A stretch of DNA of 24,263 nucleotides, taken from contig NVXA01000007.1 of the NCBI GenBank assembly GCA_002746395.1, positions 119,848 through 144,110 on the forward strand. Reading direction: 5' to 3'. The stretch's first letter is position 1. Each line of letters starts with the position of its first letter. This document shows positions 23,863-24,263 of this stretch, piece by piece. Made by a program: the position numbers and the translations under genes. Origin of the DNA: Paracoccaceae bacterium (GTDB lineage Bacteria > Pseudomonadota > Alphaproteobacteria > Rhodobacterales > Rhodobacteraceae). The notes beneath the pieces are model-generated. The model had not been told where the DNA came from and searched no databases. It saw only the letters and a program-made list of their open reading frames with translations.

Positions 23863-24263
23863 GTGCTGGCCCGCTCGGTTTTACCGATAATATGGATCAG
23901 CAGATTGATGATCACCGCCAGCGCTATCAGCACCAACCCCAGCCCCATGGCAAAGGCAAAGTTGCCCTTGCCGGTTTCCAGCGCGATTGCTGTGGTCAGC
24001 ACCCGCGTGGCATGCTCGATATTGCCGCCGACAATCATGATCGCTCCGACTTCGCCAATAGCACGACCAAAGCCCGCCAGCGTGGCGGTGAGCAGCGCCC
24101 GCTTGCCATCCCACAACAGCGCCATGATCCGTTGACTGCGCGTGGCGTTCATAGAAATCAGCAAATCATGGTATTCGGCCCACAGGTCGCGGATCGTTTG
24201 GTGGCTGATCGAGGCGATGAGCGGCGTGATGATGATGACCTGCGCAATAACCATGGCAATGGG
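23856..24263 (-). CDS. tupB: Tungstate ABC transporter permease, C-terminal part (cut by window edge)
   Basis: The minus frame is open to the right edge, giving the last 135 residues. PIAMVIAQVIIITPLIASIS forms a membrane span. The cytoplasmic coupling loop AGFGRAIGEVGAIMIVGGNI is the EAA-type motif of ABC permeases, and a last span follows (FAMGLGLVLIALAVIINLLI). The start and first spans lie outside. It is the inner-membrane channel of the tup system. Confidence 0.87.
   Translation of the reverse strand, partial: PIAMVIAQVIIITPLIASISHQTIRDLWAEYHDLLISMNATRSQRIMALLWDGKRALLTATLAGFGRAIGEVGAIMIVGGNIEHATRVLTTAIALETGKGNFAFAMGLGLVLIALAVIINLLIHIIGKTERASTW

Overview
The window looks like part of an alphaproteobacterial chromosome, most likely a marine Rhodobacterales (Roseobacter-type) bacterium. 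This is an inference from the protein sequences (CarB, AspRS), moderate GC, and the set of accessory families around a formate dehydrogenase. No rRNA or tRNA gene and no CRISPR array was seen.

Region 1 (1-4552) is housekeeping. It holds the N-terminal half of aspartyl-tRNA synthetase (minus strand, running off the left edge), divergent from carB, the large subunit of carbamoyl-phosphate synthase. A small two-helix membrane protein gene follows carB.

Region 2 (about 4553-6488) is a mobile-element scar between two convergent gene sets. It contains two diverged, oppositely oriented and differently deleted copies of one IS3-family element. The left copy (minus) has lost orfA and the part of orfB with the catalytic Glu. 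The right copy (plus) has both terminal inverted repeats and an intact orfA but has lost the middle of orfB. Neither encodes a complete transposase.

Region 3 (6489-16767, all minus) reads as one long operon for a periplasm-facing, membrane-bound respiratory formate dehydrogenase. In transcription order it holds DUF3305, DUF3306, a TorD-like chaperone, a 63-residue Tat-signal peptide, the Mo/W-bisPGD catalytic subunit (Cys type, Tat signal), the four-cluster ferredoxin subunit, the cytochrome b subunit, an NtrC-family response regulator lacking the GAFTGA loop, and a membrane histidine kinase. A perfect 12-bp stem-loop lies between the beta and gamma subunit genes.

Region 4 (16768-17085) is a 318-bp divergent control region with several perfect dyads. 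It separates the operon from region 5 (17086-22334). Region 5 holds a 648-residue polyferredoxin on plus, a heme-c protein with an apparent periplasmic-binding-protein-like N-terminus on minus, and a tightly coupled plus-strand block: DUF6494, Mrp/ApbC ATPase, a biotin/lipoate-ligase-like DUF4444 protein and a DUF6505-type protein.

Region 6 (22355-24263, minus) is a TupBCA-type tungstate ABC importer, with the permease cut by the right edge. Taken together, regions 3-6 suggest a tungsten- or molybdenum-dependent formate oxidation island. It would import the metal, mature and export the enzyme, feed electrons into the quinone pool, and sense a signal through its own two-component system. Several genes of unknown function are embedded in it.
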